Source of the DNA: Phytopythium helicoides
Lineage: Eukaryota; Oomycota; Peronosporomycetes; Pythiales; Pythiaceae
NCBI GenBank assembly: GCA_024867545.1
Contig: JANFNE010000065.1
Location: 1-64,000, forward strand
Direction of reading: 5' to 3'
DNA length: 64,000 bases
Part shown: positions 34,533 to 44,630 of the stretch, in pieces
Numbering within the stretch: the stretch's first letter is position 1
Layout of the letters: each line of letters opens with the position of its first letter
Made by a program: the position numbers and the translations under genes
Notes under the pieces: model-generated
The model's database searches: none
Told to the model about the DNA's origin: nothing
Seen by the model: the letters and a program-made list of their open reading frames with translations, nothing else

Positions 34533-35168
34533 TCAGCTACGAGCACACTCTCCGCTGCTTTTCTCCGAGCCATTCCAGCTTTCGCCCTCCAAGCCCCAAG
34601 TCAAGTGGAGGAACGAGCACTGGAACCGCGGCCTGTCGCCATGGCGTCCTGAAGCCCAGAGCCCGCAGCTCGTCCCGCCCCCAGGTCCAGCCTTCCATCT
34701 ATCCAAGTCCAAGTCCAAGCCGGTGGCCCAGTTCGTCTTCTTCTGTCGACTCGCGTCTGTCGCTCGCGTCGCTGCCGGCGGCTCTGGGTATGTGCGCGTT
34801 CGTCCGTTGGCCTGTTGAGATGCTCTGGTAGCGCTCGTGGCATGCAGTGCGCTGGACGTCGCTTTCTCTTCGCCACTGGCCGCTTTGATGCGCGCTCGCT
34901 TCGCTATCGCGACTACCTTCTGTAGCAGATTGCAGCCTTTGCCAGTTTTACGTTGTTGCAACCACTCGATCATCAGCTCTTGCGCAGACCATACATGATC
35001 GCCGCGCTTGATGACGAGATTGTCGCTTCTTGCGTCCCAGTCCAGTCCAGTCCGGTGTGCTTTCTTCCACCCCCGTTGCAGCTCGCGGTAGAGTGCGCTC
35101 TTTTTGGAATCGGTGATGTCTGCTCTAGTGCTCGTCGGTTTCGCCGTGCAACCCCCTTTTGCAATCAT
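34533..35168 (-). CDS. Hypothetical protein, 211 codons
   Basis: Open frame on the minus strand. The first half (~1-115) is protein-like: a lysine/arginine-rich stretch with SKKSALYRELQRGWKKAH, then WSAQELMIEWLQQRK and LLQKVVAIAKRARIKAA, which could form amphipathic helices. The second half is Gly/Arg/Ser-rich and less convincing. I recognise no family. It borders the T-rich array at 35.5 kb. Could be a real lineage-specific gene, a transposon remnant or chance. Confidence 0.3.
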   Translation of the reverse strand: MIAKGGCTAKPTSTRADITDSKKSALYRELQRGWKKAHRTGLDWDARSDNLVIKRGDHVWSAQELMIEWLQQRKTGKGCNLLQKVVAIAKRARIKAASGEEKATSSALHATSATRASQQANGRTRTYPEPPAATRATDASRQKKTNWATGLDLDLDRWKAGPGGGTSCGLWASGRHGDRPRFQCSFLHLTWGLEGESWNGSEKSSGECARS

Positions 35169-35502
35169 GTGATCGTAGACGGCGTTGGCGACGAGTCATT
35201 ACCAGAAGCCGATAAGTTTTTCAAGTTAGTGTTTCCAGGCCTCGTTGTAGGTGAATCTTTTTTTCTGTTTTTGTGGTTGTATGATGCCGTGGATGTGCCT
35301 TTGCTGTGTGCGGCATGGTAGACGAGTCGTATCGAAACCCGATCTCAAGTTTGAAGTCGTGGAGTTTTTCAAGTTGGAAATACATCGTTCGAGCCCGCTG
35401 ATCGTCATGGTTCGTGTCAAGAATCTTTTGCTTTGGTTTTGTTGTGGATGTGGATGGTGTCTTGTGTGTCAAGTTTAGTGTGCGAGTTCTTTTTGTTGTT
35501 GT

Positions 35503-36958
35503 ATGTTCAAGCTGTCGCAAGCGTTGGTACGCTTTCTTGTATCTTGCTTTTCTGTCAGACAAGAGAATTGTGGTGTGCAGGAATCATCCGCGTTGGATCC
35601 TCACATGGCCTCCAATATTGGTATTTGGGAGCGTTTGTCATTTCTGCAAAGAAGACCTGGCTGTTGTGGTGTGCAGGCAATCTTGTCAGTCCAGTTATTG
35701 CAATCGTCCTCGTATCCGGTATTTCAAAGTCGTTTTGTGCTTTCTGCTATCAAAATCCCCGGTGTGTTGGCGTGCAGGATTTGCATCGCTTGTGATCGTA
35801 TCGTCGCTTCGAAGTCGCATTGGTATTTGCAAGCTTTTGTCTCTTTGTGCACAAATACCTTGTTCTTGCCGTGGCGTGCAGGTTGTTTGATTTCACATTC
35901 TTGTGCCCATCTCTTCTTGTTTCAAGTGAAGCCAAGCTTATCTCTTTTTTTTTTTCCTTTTCCCGTCTTTCTGTTGAGTTATCCCCTTTTGGGTTTGATG
36001 TGTTTTGTGCTTCATCGGTAATTCTTTTGTTGGTGTGAGTGAGCTGTTAATTCCTGTTTGCAAGAATGCTAGCTGAGTGTCCAGGAGCCAGGGCAAGCCA
36101 AGGTGTGAAGATATCAAGGCTGTTCAAGTCAAGTGTCAAGCCAAGTCAAGTGTCCAAGTCCAGTCCAGTCCAGTCAAGAGTCCAAGTCCAGTCCAGTCAA
36201 GAGTCCGAGTGTGTGTCCAGTCAAGCAAGCGAAGTGAAGTTCGATTTCTCTGATTTCCTGATATGGTATATGCTCCTACTCTTTTCTGCGCGTGCTCGAA
36301 CAACCCGGTCTCGTGGCATGCAGGAATTCGCTCGGTCTCTGCCTCTGTTTGTCACCAAGTCTCCACTCTGACGAGGTAATTGTCTCTTCTTCAGCTGTGT
36401 GGGAAACAACGGGTCTCGTGCCATGCAGATGCTTTAGTGGTCCAGCTCAGCTCTACTGTTCCTGCCAATCGCTCTTTGGTGCTTTCATTGTTCTCTCTTT
36501 GTGTCAACGCAATCAAGAAGTCGTGACTTGCAGGCTATTGCCGTCTCTCAACTCTTTCAACTTTTTCCAAGCGTTAACACCGGTATCTGTGTTATTCCTT
36601 CTCTGTTGAAACAACAACGCGGTCTGTGGCATGCAGGACGTCTCTTTTCGTTCGAGTCAATGCGTGTGATGTTTTGATTCTAGTTTCTGTGCGAAGACCA
36701 AGTGTGTTTGCTGTCAAGTCGAATCTGCTGTGTTTTGAATCTGCCTTCAATGTTGGTACGCTGTTGTCGAAGATATTGCTAGTTTTTGCAAGACGACTGT
36801 GGCGTGCAGGGTTTCTTCATGTGAGGTGCTTCATGTGGCGTTGCAGGTACGTGTCGTTCGCTCTTGAGTTCACTTACCCTGGTGTTTTTCAACACCGCCC
36901 ATTTACAAAGATATCATCACCCGGTATCCTCCTTAACCTTTCAGTAAATCGATGGTGA
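35503..36958 (+). repeat. T-rich array of ~100-bp units resembling micro-exon plus ~55-nt intron
   Basis: The box (G)TGG-Y-R-TGCAG recurs with 3' ends at 35580, 35676, 35777, 35881, 36323, 36428, 36533, 36636 and 36809, mostly ~100 bp apart. In each unit a GT donor-like site (GTATTTG, GTATCTG, GTACGCT and similar) lies 53-59 nt before the end of TGCAG: 35527, 35621, 35719, 35823, 36266, 36376, 36479, 36583, 36756. The pieces between are 37-52 nt in most units. Joining the first pieces (…35526, 35581-35620, 35677-35718, 35778-35822, 35882…) gives one open frame with a hydrophobic stretch (ASNIGNLVSPVIAIVLVSG…); some later junctions meet stops. So this is either a gene with repeated micro-exons, now partly decayed, or a tandem non-coding repeat. 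T-richness alone lowers plus-strand stop density, so coding is not proven. Confidence 0.6.
36121..36230 (+). repeat. Short CAAGTCCAGT-type tandem repeats
   Basis: Imperfect repeats of CAAGTC/CAGTCC. The longest unit, TCCAAGTCCAGTCCAGTCAAGAG-like, occurs twice (ending 36180 and 36203), the first copy with an extra CAGTC. It sits inside the longest gap of the ~100-bp array. Similar AAGTCC/CAGTCC runs occur near 34695-34715 and 35037-35055. Confidence 0.8.
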
Positions 36959-37492
36959 GGTGTTGCCTTCGAAACGATCTCAGACCGAAGATCAAGTAGA
37001 TCTGGACACTTCGCGCCGACTTGGCACCACGTAAGCCACGAGAAGCTCGTCCTGGCCAGCCCGCACCTTATTCAGTCCACTGCTGTCGCATCATGGCACT
37101 CCATGGCGGTAGTGCGATCGCAGGCAGCATCCTGGCGCCTAGTCCCCACAAACACCGCCGCAGCAGGATTTTTCAAAAAAAAAAAAAAAAAATCTGAAGG
37201 ATACCCATTTCGAGGCTGACAACCGTGGGAGGTGTCTGCTCGGATGGCGAGCCCTCATGATGCGCAGCATCGTCTCCACTGCAGCATGGCGCTGCATCTC
37301 GTTCAACGAATCTCGCGTACCGATCTAAGTGATGTATCCCTCAATACCCCCGCACATGGCGAGTCAAATCCATACAAACGACAAGAGCTGACTCGCATTC
37401 CGAGCACTTCTTCAATCCCAGCTAACAGACACCTTCGCCAGCAGGTGCGGACCCAATTGGCCACTTCCGTTCTCACTCCGAAGCCACGCGCC
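36959..37492. other. Intergenic region upstream of the START-FYVE gene
   Basis: About 530 bp. It contains an uninterrupted run of 18 A at 37175-37192. The START-FYVE reading frame is open back to 37232, so the true start could lie upstream of 37493. No initiator element was recognised. Confidence 0.45.
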
Positions 37493-39436
37493 ATGCTGCA
37501 CTTCCTGCCGCGCGACGAGCGCTACCGCTATGACCGGCAGTGTGACGCGCTGCTGGGCGATGCCATGGCGGCGCTGCTGGCGGCCGATGCGTCCGTAGAC
37601 GCGCGTGAGTGGCGTGTCATCGGCCGGCGCGATCAGCTCACGGTCCACCGCGCGGCACGCGCTGAGCCGGCCGCCGACGGCTCTGGGCCGCGCCTGAACG
37701 TACTGGCGAGGGGATTCTTGGCGGGGACGCTCAACCAGATCGCCGAGGGGCTGAGTGCCGAGACGGACGAGGAGCTGCTGACCTCGCAGGCGCTCGTGAG
37801 CGGCTCGAAGGTCGCGGTGACCGGCGCCGCCGTGCTCAACGTGGCCGAGCACGCGACTCCACGCGCGAGGTTCCGCTTTGCGGGCGTCAAGTGGTGCAGT
37901 TGGACGCGCGAGAGCCACGAGGGAGAGCAGGACCTGCTCACGTACGAGCGCATGGGCATGACGCACGACAACGAGGACAGGGAGGTGGCCTACCACGTCG
38001 TGCGCTCCATCGACCGCCCAGAGTGGCCGCTCTTCGTCGCGCGGCCGCCGGGACTGCGCAGGGCTGACCTTGCACTCTGCTTCGTGTTCCGAGCGGTGGC
38101 AGACGACCTGGTCGAGTGCTTTGTCACGGGCAGCTACCACGCAAGGGGGTCGTCCGCCACGCAGCGGACGGCGGACATCGCGATCGCCGAGCGCGTGCTG
38201 ACAGTCACGAGAGCGTTGCGTGCCTATGAGGCCAAGAAACTCTCGCACCTCATTGACAAGGCGCGCGATCGACAAGTCGCCATGGCGTGCGTTGCGAGCA
38301 GTCGCTTGGATTGGTGTTGAATGCCTGCTAATTGCTGCTTTTTGGTTGTCAACAGCAAGTCGTGTCTGCGCTGCGGCGCACGCCGTACAGTGCTCGACCC
38401 TCATCGCAACTGCGCCATCTGCAAAAAGGTGATGCCTCAATGTTAGCTCCAGATACCCGCAAGAGAAAAAAGCTAACGTGACAAATTACTTGCAGTCGGT
38501 GTGCACTCACTGCCGGCAGGTAAAGCACATTTTCAAGATCAACATGAACACGCGCCTTCCCGAGTCGGAGCCGATCTGCAACGTATGCCTCAAACGAGCC
38601 CATCTTCCCAGTGCCATTGGGAGTCAACACCACACCCACTCGTCTCAGTCCCGCTCAAGCTCTCACCACCGGAGCGAACCAAGGACACCAGAGCCGCGCG
38701 AGCGAGCGTCACTGCCGTCGGATCTCGAGTACAAAAACTACGACCGGCTGCTCCAGACGTTTGCACAGCGGCGAACTCGGTCGTCATCAGAACTGCCCTT
38801 GGTTTCCAGTAGCAGTGGGAGTGGCAACAAGGTCGAAGATGTCAGCAGTGGTGACAGGGTTGAAGTCAACAGCAGTGACAGCAAGAGTGATGACCACAGC
38901 AGTGGTGAGATGCCCAAGAAGGCGCTAGCTATCTCAATTGATCAGCTGGTGGAGCTGAGGAGAGAGCGCGAGACCGTGCTGTCCTTTCCAATCGCTCGCA
39001 CGGTCGTAGAGCAAGAGCTGTATCTGGCGCCAGCTGACGATGAAAACATCAATGCCAATGCAACGCGAATGAAGCCGAAAAAATCTTCAGACTTCACCGA
39101 GAGCGGCAGAAGCACCTTGAAGAGTATGAGCGCCCCAACCCGCTGCACCAGAGGATGTTAGAGGAGCAGCAGCGCAGACGAGAATACAATGCTTTGCTCG
39201 CCAACAAGCCCAGCGGCAGCAAGGATACCACCCCCGAGAAAAATGCTGCGCCTGAGGATAGTAGTCAGTATGAAGACCCTCCAGTGACAAGGAGGCGCGC
39301 CGCCACAGTCCCTGATGACGTATCGAGCAGAGAGGACGAGCGCTTTCAGCGAGCAACATCGACGTTGCCGTACTTGATGCCTAGCTCGCGTGCTGCAAGC
39401 GACTCGTTCCGCAACGATTTGTACGCGCGATTTTAG
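37493..39436 (+). CDS. START-like/FYVE zinc-finger protein (3 exons)
   Basis: Exons 37493-38286, 38356-38428, 38496-39436, giving 602 residues after restoring one missing base at 39061-39064. The ATG at 37493 (MLHFLPRDERYRYD) is preferred because oomycete family members begin with a similar motif; the frame is open back to 37232. Residues ~30-255 form the START-like lipid-binding domain (EGEQDLLTYERMG, GYHVVRS-like). Residues ~265-315 form a FYVE-type finger with paired CxxC motifs (CLRCG, CAICKK, CTHC, CNVC). The C-terminal ~290 residues are Ser-rich and disordered. The combination is a large oomycete-specific family, thought to target PI3P-bearing endosomes; the ligand is unknown. It converges on the BED gene with only 30 bp between stop codons. 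Confidence 0.85.
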
Positions 39437-39466
39437 CTGGAGGTAGCTCATTAACAGTTGTTTGAA

Positions 39467-40606
39467 TCATATTGTTGACGACACGGTTTTGTCTTGCTCG
39501 CTCAACAAGGAGTTGGCGAACTCTCGAACGTACTCGGCGCGCGTTGCGTCGTCCAATACATTGTACATCTCAGCCTCGCCAACGTTTTTAGTCAGATGCT
39601 TGGCGAGCTTGAGCCGCGTCGCCACCGGGAGCTCCTCTTTATAGTGCTGCAGAGCGTGCTGGATGGCAACCTGGCTGGCCGTAAGTTGCTGGAATGTGGT
39701 GCCAACAGTGGCTGCTTGCGTCGGAAGCAGAGTGAACTGCGCGGGAGTCGTCGCAAGCCCAGCCAGCCCAGCTGTCGGCGGACGTTTCCGGACGACTTCT
39801 GAAGTCAACATCGAACGAGCCGCTCTCACGCTTGCGCTTGAGTATCGATCGAAGCTTGCGCTCTTTCTGGGCATAATAGTTGACGTCTTCTCCACTCCAG
39901 GCGTGGTGGTTGTTGCTGAGCCAACCGAGTGGTAGGTGCTGTTATTGCTGTCGACTGTTGGTGCTGCAACGTCCGGCAACGCATTGATTCCCGAGGGGGA
40001 GCCGTCCGATTCCGTCAGGGTTTCTTCCTCTTCGGATGACTCAGTCTGTGACGCGCTAGCTTGCGCCTGCTCGGTCTGCTGCTGGATCGGAGGTTGTTGT
40101 TGCTGCTGCAGTTGTTGGCGTTGCTCGAGCTCTAGCTGCTGTTGCTGCTGTAGCTGAAGCTGCTGCACTCGCTCGCCCCTCAATACCGCAACCGCAGCAG
40201 CAGCAACTGCAGCAACGGAGCTGATCTCTGTGCCAGTGCCCAGCAGCTGCTCGGGGTGCGCCGTCTTGAGGTGGCGCAGCGCGGCGCTCGTGGTGCCGCC
40301 CTTGAACGAGAAGATGGCGTCGCAGTAGCGACACATGCGGCGCTCGAACTGCTTGCCCGTCGCGTCCATCGCCGTGCGGTGGAACTCCGTGTGCTTGTAC
40401 GCCGCGCTCTTCTTGCCGCGCTCCTCTCGCTCCGCGCCAGTGCTCGCCGCTGCCTCCGCCTCCAGCCGCTTGGTCGCCGCGTCCGCTGCGCCCCCGCCAC
40501 CCTCCGCACCGCCAGCGGCAGCTGCTTCGTCTGCTGCACTCGCGGGCGGAGCGGGCGGCGGCCGCGGCGCCTGCAGCGACGTCGCGCCGAGCGGCTTCCT
40601 CATCGC
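39467..40606 (-). CDS. BED-type zinc-finger protein
   Basis: Intronless minus-strand gene. The ATG at 40606 (MRKPLGATSLQ) gives 379 residues; an in-frame ATG at 40690 would give 407 and leave almost no spacer to the divergent gene at 40697. An Ala/Gly-rich head is followed by a BED finger (~75-115) with CRYCDAIFSFKG and HLKTAHPEQ providing C-x2-C and H-x4-H. Then come a Gln-rich tract (QQQQQ runs, ~140-180), a Ser/Glu/Thr-rich region and a C-terminal helical block. BED fingers come from hAT-type transposases and are widely domesticated. No catalytic transposase core is present, so a regulatory DNA-binding role is inferred. Confidence 0.8.
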   Translation of the reverse strand, partial: AMRKPLGATSLQAPRPPPAPPASAADEAAAAGGAEGGGGAADAATKRLEAEAAASTGAEREERGKKSAAYKHTEFHRTAMDATGKQFERRMCRYCDAIFSFKGGTTSAALRHLKTAHPEQLLGTGTEISSVAAVAAAAVAVLRGERVQQLQLQQQQQLELEQRQQLQQQQQPPIQQQTEQAQASASQTESSEEEETLTESDGSPSGINALPDVAAPTVDSNNSTYHSVGSATTTTPGVEKTSTIMPRKSASFDRYSSASVRAARSMLTSEVVRKRPPTAGLAGLATTPAQFTLLPTQAATVGTTFQQLTASQVAIQHALQHYKEELPVATRLKLAKHLTKNVGEAEMYNVLDDATRAEYVREFANSLLSEQDKTVSSTI

Positions 40607-40696
40607 CGGCGTCTGCTTGGTGGCGATACAAACCGCAAGTGTGCTGGAGAGCGAGGCCCTGTTTCTATGCCCAGTTGTTACGAATCCCAAGTCGGC

Positions 40697-41938
40697 ATGG
40701 ACGCCAATGTGACGCGGCGGCGGCGGCGCGCGGAGCTGCGGTACCTGCGCGAGCGCACGGCGGAGCTGGAGCTGGAGCTGGCGCGGCTGCAGGCGCTGCG
40801 CTCGGGAGACGGCGGCGCGTCACTCGCCAGCGAGGCGGAGGAAGACGCGGCTGCGAGCACGAGCGTGACGCCATGGGAGCGGATCGCGGGGCGGCAGCGA
40901 GCGGCGCGGCGCAACGCCGAGGAGGAGAACGAGCGGCTGCGCGCGGAGCTTGCGACGCAGCTGCGGATCGCGAGGAGCCTGGAGCGGCTGCTGCGCAAGC
41001 GACCGGGGATCGCGGTGCGGTGGTGGGGAGTTGGCAGGAGCGATGAGGAAGGCGGAGGCTGACTTGGCGTTGTGGCGGTGGACGCTGCAGGAGGTGGATG
41101 CGAGAGAGCTGAAGCGCGGGCGGCTTGCAGTAGTGCAGGACGAGGACACCAGGGTGTATGGGCTGCTGATGGAGAGGATTGAGGGAGGATATGCACGCTA
41201 CGAGAGTGTGCTGCGCGAGGTTGGGCTCACAGAGGCTCTCCGGGACATCGCGAGACTAAACTGGTGGAGATGGATGAAGACGGGGTGGCGCACCTCGTTG
41301 TACAGCTTATCGATGCGACCATCATGCCATTTCCTGTTGAGGCGACCGCCAGCGCGTCGTGGAGATGCATCACATCCGGGTACATGCAGGTGCAGCACGA
41401 GGTGTACCAGGTACGAACGGCCCCGTTCGGTAGCCTCGGGTCTCACGCTAGTGCTTTGTTCGAATCTGATGCTGTTGCGCAGGGATTCGCGCACCTACCC
41501 GAAGTCTTAGCGCTGCAGTACTCGATCACCATGACTCGGCGGCGCCTCCACGTCGATGTGACCGCGAGAGCTGCAATGCGCAAGTTCTCTATGGAGAACG
41601 GTGACGTGCTGTTCGTCTGGGAGTCTCAGGCCATCCCAAGCGAGCAACACGATGATGCTAGCGGTCAAACGGCTTCATCCAGCAGCTCCAAGACCGCTGT
41701 TCAGGTTCGTGAGCGCGGCTGGACGCTGTTTTCGCGAGCATCATCGCCAGACTCGACGCGTGTGCTGACCTGCATGCAGATGCTGCCGTTGGTGGCCTCC
41801 GACTGCGGAAACCCGCGCCAGTCTCGCCAAGTTGGCGTGCTCACGGACCTCGCGCTCGAGTACTTTGACCAGCAGATCGACCACGCGCACCACGCCGTCG
41901 AGACTCTGCTGCTGGATGAGGCCATGGGTACACTGTAG
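40697..41938 (+). CDS. M96 mating-specific-like coiled-coil/START-like protein (two frame errors)
   Basis: Intronless. Two single-base corrections, an extra G in GGGG at 41025-41028 and a missing base at 41260/41261, join three open frames into 413 residues. The N-terminus has an Arg-rich basic stretch and zipper (VTRRRRRAELRYLRERTAEL...LARLQALR). A second coiled coil follows (WERIAGRQRAARRNAEEENERLR...LERLLRKRP), then a helical linker, and from ~190 a START-like C-terminal domain (VAHLVVQLIDATIMPFP... to VLTDLALEYFDQQIDHA). This order is typical of the expanded oomycete family named after Phytophthora M96, a mating-specific transcript. The start could also be 40667. It is divergent from the BED gene across less than 100 bp. 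Confidence 0.75.
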
Positions 41939-42059
41939 CCATTGCGTATATTTATTGTGAGCAACGTAGAATTATACTAGCTAGGTACATGATTAAGTAT
42001 AATTATGACTCGGTAAAATAAACACCCTTCGGTCGTCTCCATCAAGTGAGCAGGCGAGC

Positions 42060-43295
42060 ATGGCGACCTCCAGGCGGCTCGCGCCGCCGCCTCCTGACGC
42101 CAAGTGGGAGTTCCCGGAGCTTCGCGCGGTCGTATGCGGCCACTCGACGCGCCTGGCGACCGCCGCGACCACCGGCGGCGATGCCGACAAGGAGAACGCG
42201 GCGCAGGACACGCCCGCGGTGTTCCACACGCCGTCTCTGGTCGAGTCCAAGCTGCCGTGGCGCGTCGAGGCGCAGCTGCGGCGCTCGACGTGCGCCTTCG
42301 TCGAGGACATGGCGGCGCTGCTGGGGATTCCCGACGCGCCCGTGGTCACGGCGCAGCTGTACGTGCAGCGCTTCTACATGCTGCACTCGTTCGCGACGCA
42401 CGACCGGTTCCTGCTGGCCACGGCGGCGCTCTTCCTGGCAGGCAAGACCGAGGAGTTCGCCATCAAAGTGCGCCTCATGACCGAGTGCGCCATGTTCCTG
42501 CTGCTGTGCCCGCAGAAGGCCAAGGACCAGCTCCAGGCGGCGCACCATCGTGGATCGAGCAAGAAGTCGCCTCGCGGACAGACTCATTCGCCGCAGAACA
42601 GCAAGACGCCGACGCCCAAGAACCGGCGAGACGCGCAAGGAAAGCCAGTCGAGATGAGCGCATCACTTGGCAACGACCCCAAGGCGGCCAACGCCAAGCA
42701 CATTGACTTCATGAACGCGCTGCTAGAGACCGTGGACGTCGGCGTCGTTGAGATCAAAGCCAAGAAGGTGCTGCTGCTCGAGCGCATCCTGCTCCAGACA
42801 TTGTCATTTGAGCTCAGCGCTCCCCAGCCGTACGCATACGTTGTGCCGCACATGGAGCCAATCTTTGCGCTGGAGGCCATGCATGCCGATGTGGGGCTGC
42901 GCGATATTCGAGAGCTGGCTTATATGCTAGTGGCAGACGCGATTCGAACGGGTCTGTGCCTCGCATTCGACCCGCGCACGCTTGCTGCCGGTGCAGTGTA
43001 TCTGTCTTGCTTGTATCGACGGCAGGTGAGTGCAAACGTCACAACCGAACGGAATGAGCCGTGGTGGACGCTGCTTGGGCTTTCACCGCGCCAGCTTGAA
43101 GATGTCGCGCGCGGGATTCTGTGGATGTATGAGGACTGCGAGTCGGGCGAGCGGTTGCCTCGACTTGGCCCAGATTTTCAAGATCTGTGGAACCGCTATA
43201 AGCCCGAGTCAAATATGCCAGATCTTGAGGCTGTCAAGAAGTTGGACGCAGAGCTGCTAAAGCAGGAGGCACCAGGATCCTCCCCGCCGCAGTGA
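42060..43295 (+). CDS. Cyclin (transcription-type, T/K/L-like)
   Basis: Intronless 411-residue frame with no frame error. The cyclin box spans ~62-140 (KLPWRVEAQLRRSTCAFVE, RFYMLHSFATHDRFLLATAALFLAGKTEEF); the final KTEE provides the Lys-Glu pair that contacts the CDK. A basic Ser/Pro-rich insert (~160-215, with KSPRGQTHSPQNSKTPTPKNRR) separates it from a second cyclin fold (~225-345). A KEN motif occurs at 44-46. The order resembles cyclins T, K and L, partners of CDK9/12/11 that phosphorylate RNA polymerase II or splicing factors; the exact subtype is not assignable by eye. It is convergent with the p24 gene with a 102-bp gap. Confidence 0.85.
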   Translation: MATSRRLAPPPPDAKWEFPELRAVVCGHSTRLATAATTGGDADKENAAQDTPAVFHTPSLVESKLPWRVEAQLRRSTCAFVEDMAALLGIPDAPVVTAQLYVQRFYMLHSFATHDRFLLATAALFLAGKTEEFAIKVRLMTECAMFLLLCPQKAKDQLQAAHHRGSSKKSPRGQTHSPQNSKTPTPKNRRDAQGKPVEMSASLGNDPKAANAKHIDFMNALLETVDVGVVEIKAKKVLLLERILLQTLSFELSAPQPYAYVVPHMEPIFALEAMHADVGLRDIRELAYMLVADAIRTGLCLAFDPRTLAAGAVYLSCLYRRQVSANVTTERNEPWWTLLGLSPRQLEDVARGILWMYEDCESGERLPRLGPDFQDLWNRYKPESNMPDLEAVKKLDAELLKQEAPGSSPPQ

Positions 43296-43397
43296 GCGTG
43301 AAGAAGCATAATGCATATCGAATACATGACGGCTAATTCATCGTGTGGCAGACATCTTTACTGCATATTCGCACTTGGCGCTGGTGTATCAATCAGC

Positions 43398-44480
43398 TCA
43401 CGCCCATGCCCGCACTTTTCGCGGCGAGTCCAGCAGGCTCTTGATGTAGAAAACCTGTGCGAAGCACACAACCAGATAGACGACGCATTCGAGGATCCCG
43501 TAGAAGACGACGCGTTTGCTTGTGATGTCCTCCTCTGTGAAAATACTCTCGTTAGCTCTGAGTGAAAAATAAACTGACTCGGAATTGAAGTCATAGCTCA
43601 AACCTTTGATGTGCCGCTCGGCGCGGATGAGTTGTAGGCGCAATTCGGACTCGAGTTCGCCCAGTCGGACGTCAACATGCGACGCATACTTAGCGAGGAC
43701 ATTCACGTGTTCTATAGTTAAGGCATCCGTGAGTTTTGGATCAGGATCGCGCTGTGCACACCAACGCACACACCTCGTTCGACGGGATGCTGCGACTTAA
43801 GCGTATTGGTGACGTGCGTCACGAGCTTCCCGTCCGAATCCGAGTTGACGAAGCACAGCTCATACACACCCCTCTTCCTGCTCATGCACACATGTACACC
43901 TTGTAAGCATGATACCGATACTGGTGCAAGTCCGAGTCGCTGACAAAGCAACGCACGACGGAACTACGAGGTACTGGCCCTCTGCGTCGCCGATCCGGCG
44001 GTAGATGGTCGATCCCTCAGGGTCCTTGACCTATCTCGACCAGTCAACCTCGCCCATCAGCCTATTAAGCTCCGTTCCCCTCCCAACCACCGTCCAATCC
44101 GCACCTCCAGGTCGATGTGCGAGTCGGCGGAGGATACAACGAAGGCGCCGCTAATCTCGTCCCCGTCGAACTTGGCGTCCTGGAAGAAGCACTCGCTCTC
44201 TCGGCCCGCGACGTAGAAAGTCAGGCCCTCGGACGGGTCGAAGTCGAAAGTGCTCGACGCGCTTCTCGGCGCCGCGCTCCTTGACCTGCGGGTCGATCAG
44301 CTCCGCCACCTTGTCCTTGTACGGGTCGAACGCCGCGTCCTCAGCCACCTTGGCGCCCTCCTCCGGCGCCTCAAAGTCCGGATCCAGCTCCGCGAAGTCG
44401 CCCTGCGCCTGCACAGCGACGAGGCAGAACTGCTGCGCCGCCAGTAGCAGCGCGGCCGCCGCCAGCGCCGTCGTCCGCAT
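43398..44480 (-). CDS. p24/TMED-family cargo receptor (4 exons, two frame errors)
   Basis: Exons on the minus strand: 44480-44105, 44030-43960, 43877-43604, 43534-43398, giving 285 residues with two corrections (an extra base in the A run 44247-44249, a missing base near 43755). The signal peptide is ~1-25. A long acidic linker precedes the GOLD domain (LTFYVAGRESECFFQD, IDLEVKDPEGSTIY, GVYELCFVNSDS). A coiled-coil stalk (LAKYASHVDVRLGELESEL) and one transmembrane helix (VVFYGILECVVYLVVCFAQVF) follow. The protein should cycle between ER and Golgi as a COPI/COPII cargo receptor. The cytosolic tail keeps an aromatic VFYIK start but lacks a terminal dilysine and is longer than usual. Divergent from QNG1, with 150 bp between start codons. 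Confidence 0.85.
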
Positions 44481-44630
44481 GATGAGCTGGCGGTTCCTGC
44501 CGAATCCTGCCAAGTGGCGTCACGCGCGGCAATTATCATGGTTATATGTGTATAATATAATACCTTATCGTTTATAATAGGATATATATGTAGTTAAAGA
44601 GACTAGTTTCAGCTTTTTGGATAGTAGGCA

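Noticed and set aside
35570..36846. CRISPR-like regularly spaced repeats
   Set aside because: The repeated box is ~11 nt and degenerate, spacers vary, and the host is eukaryotic; the splice-like reading fits better.
37175..37192. Retroposon poly(A) tail
   Set aside because: An 18-A run without target-site duplication or recognisable element upstream; it could be a plain homopolymer.
43752..43773. Separate intron in the p24 gene between 43774 and 43751
   Set aside because: It would be only 22 nt; a single missing base in one continuous exon explains the frame change and keeps all other phases consistent.
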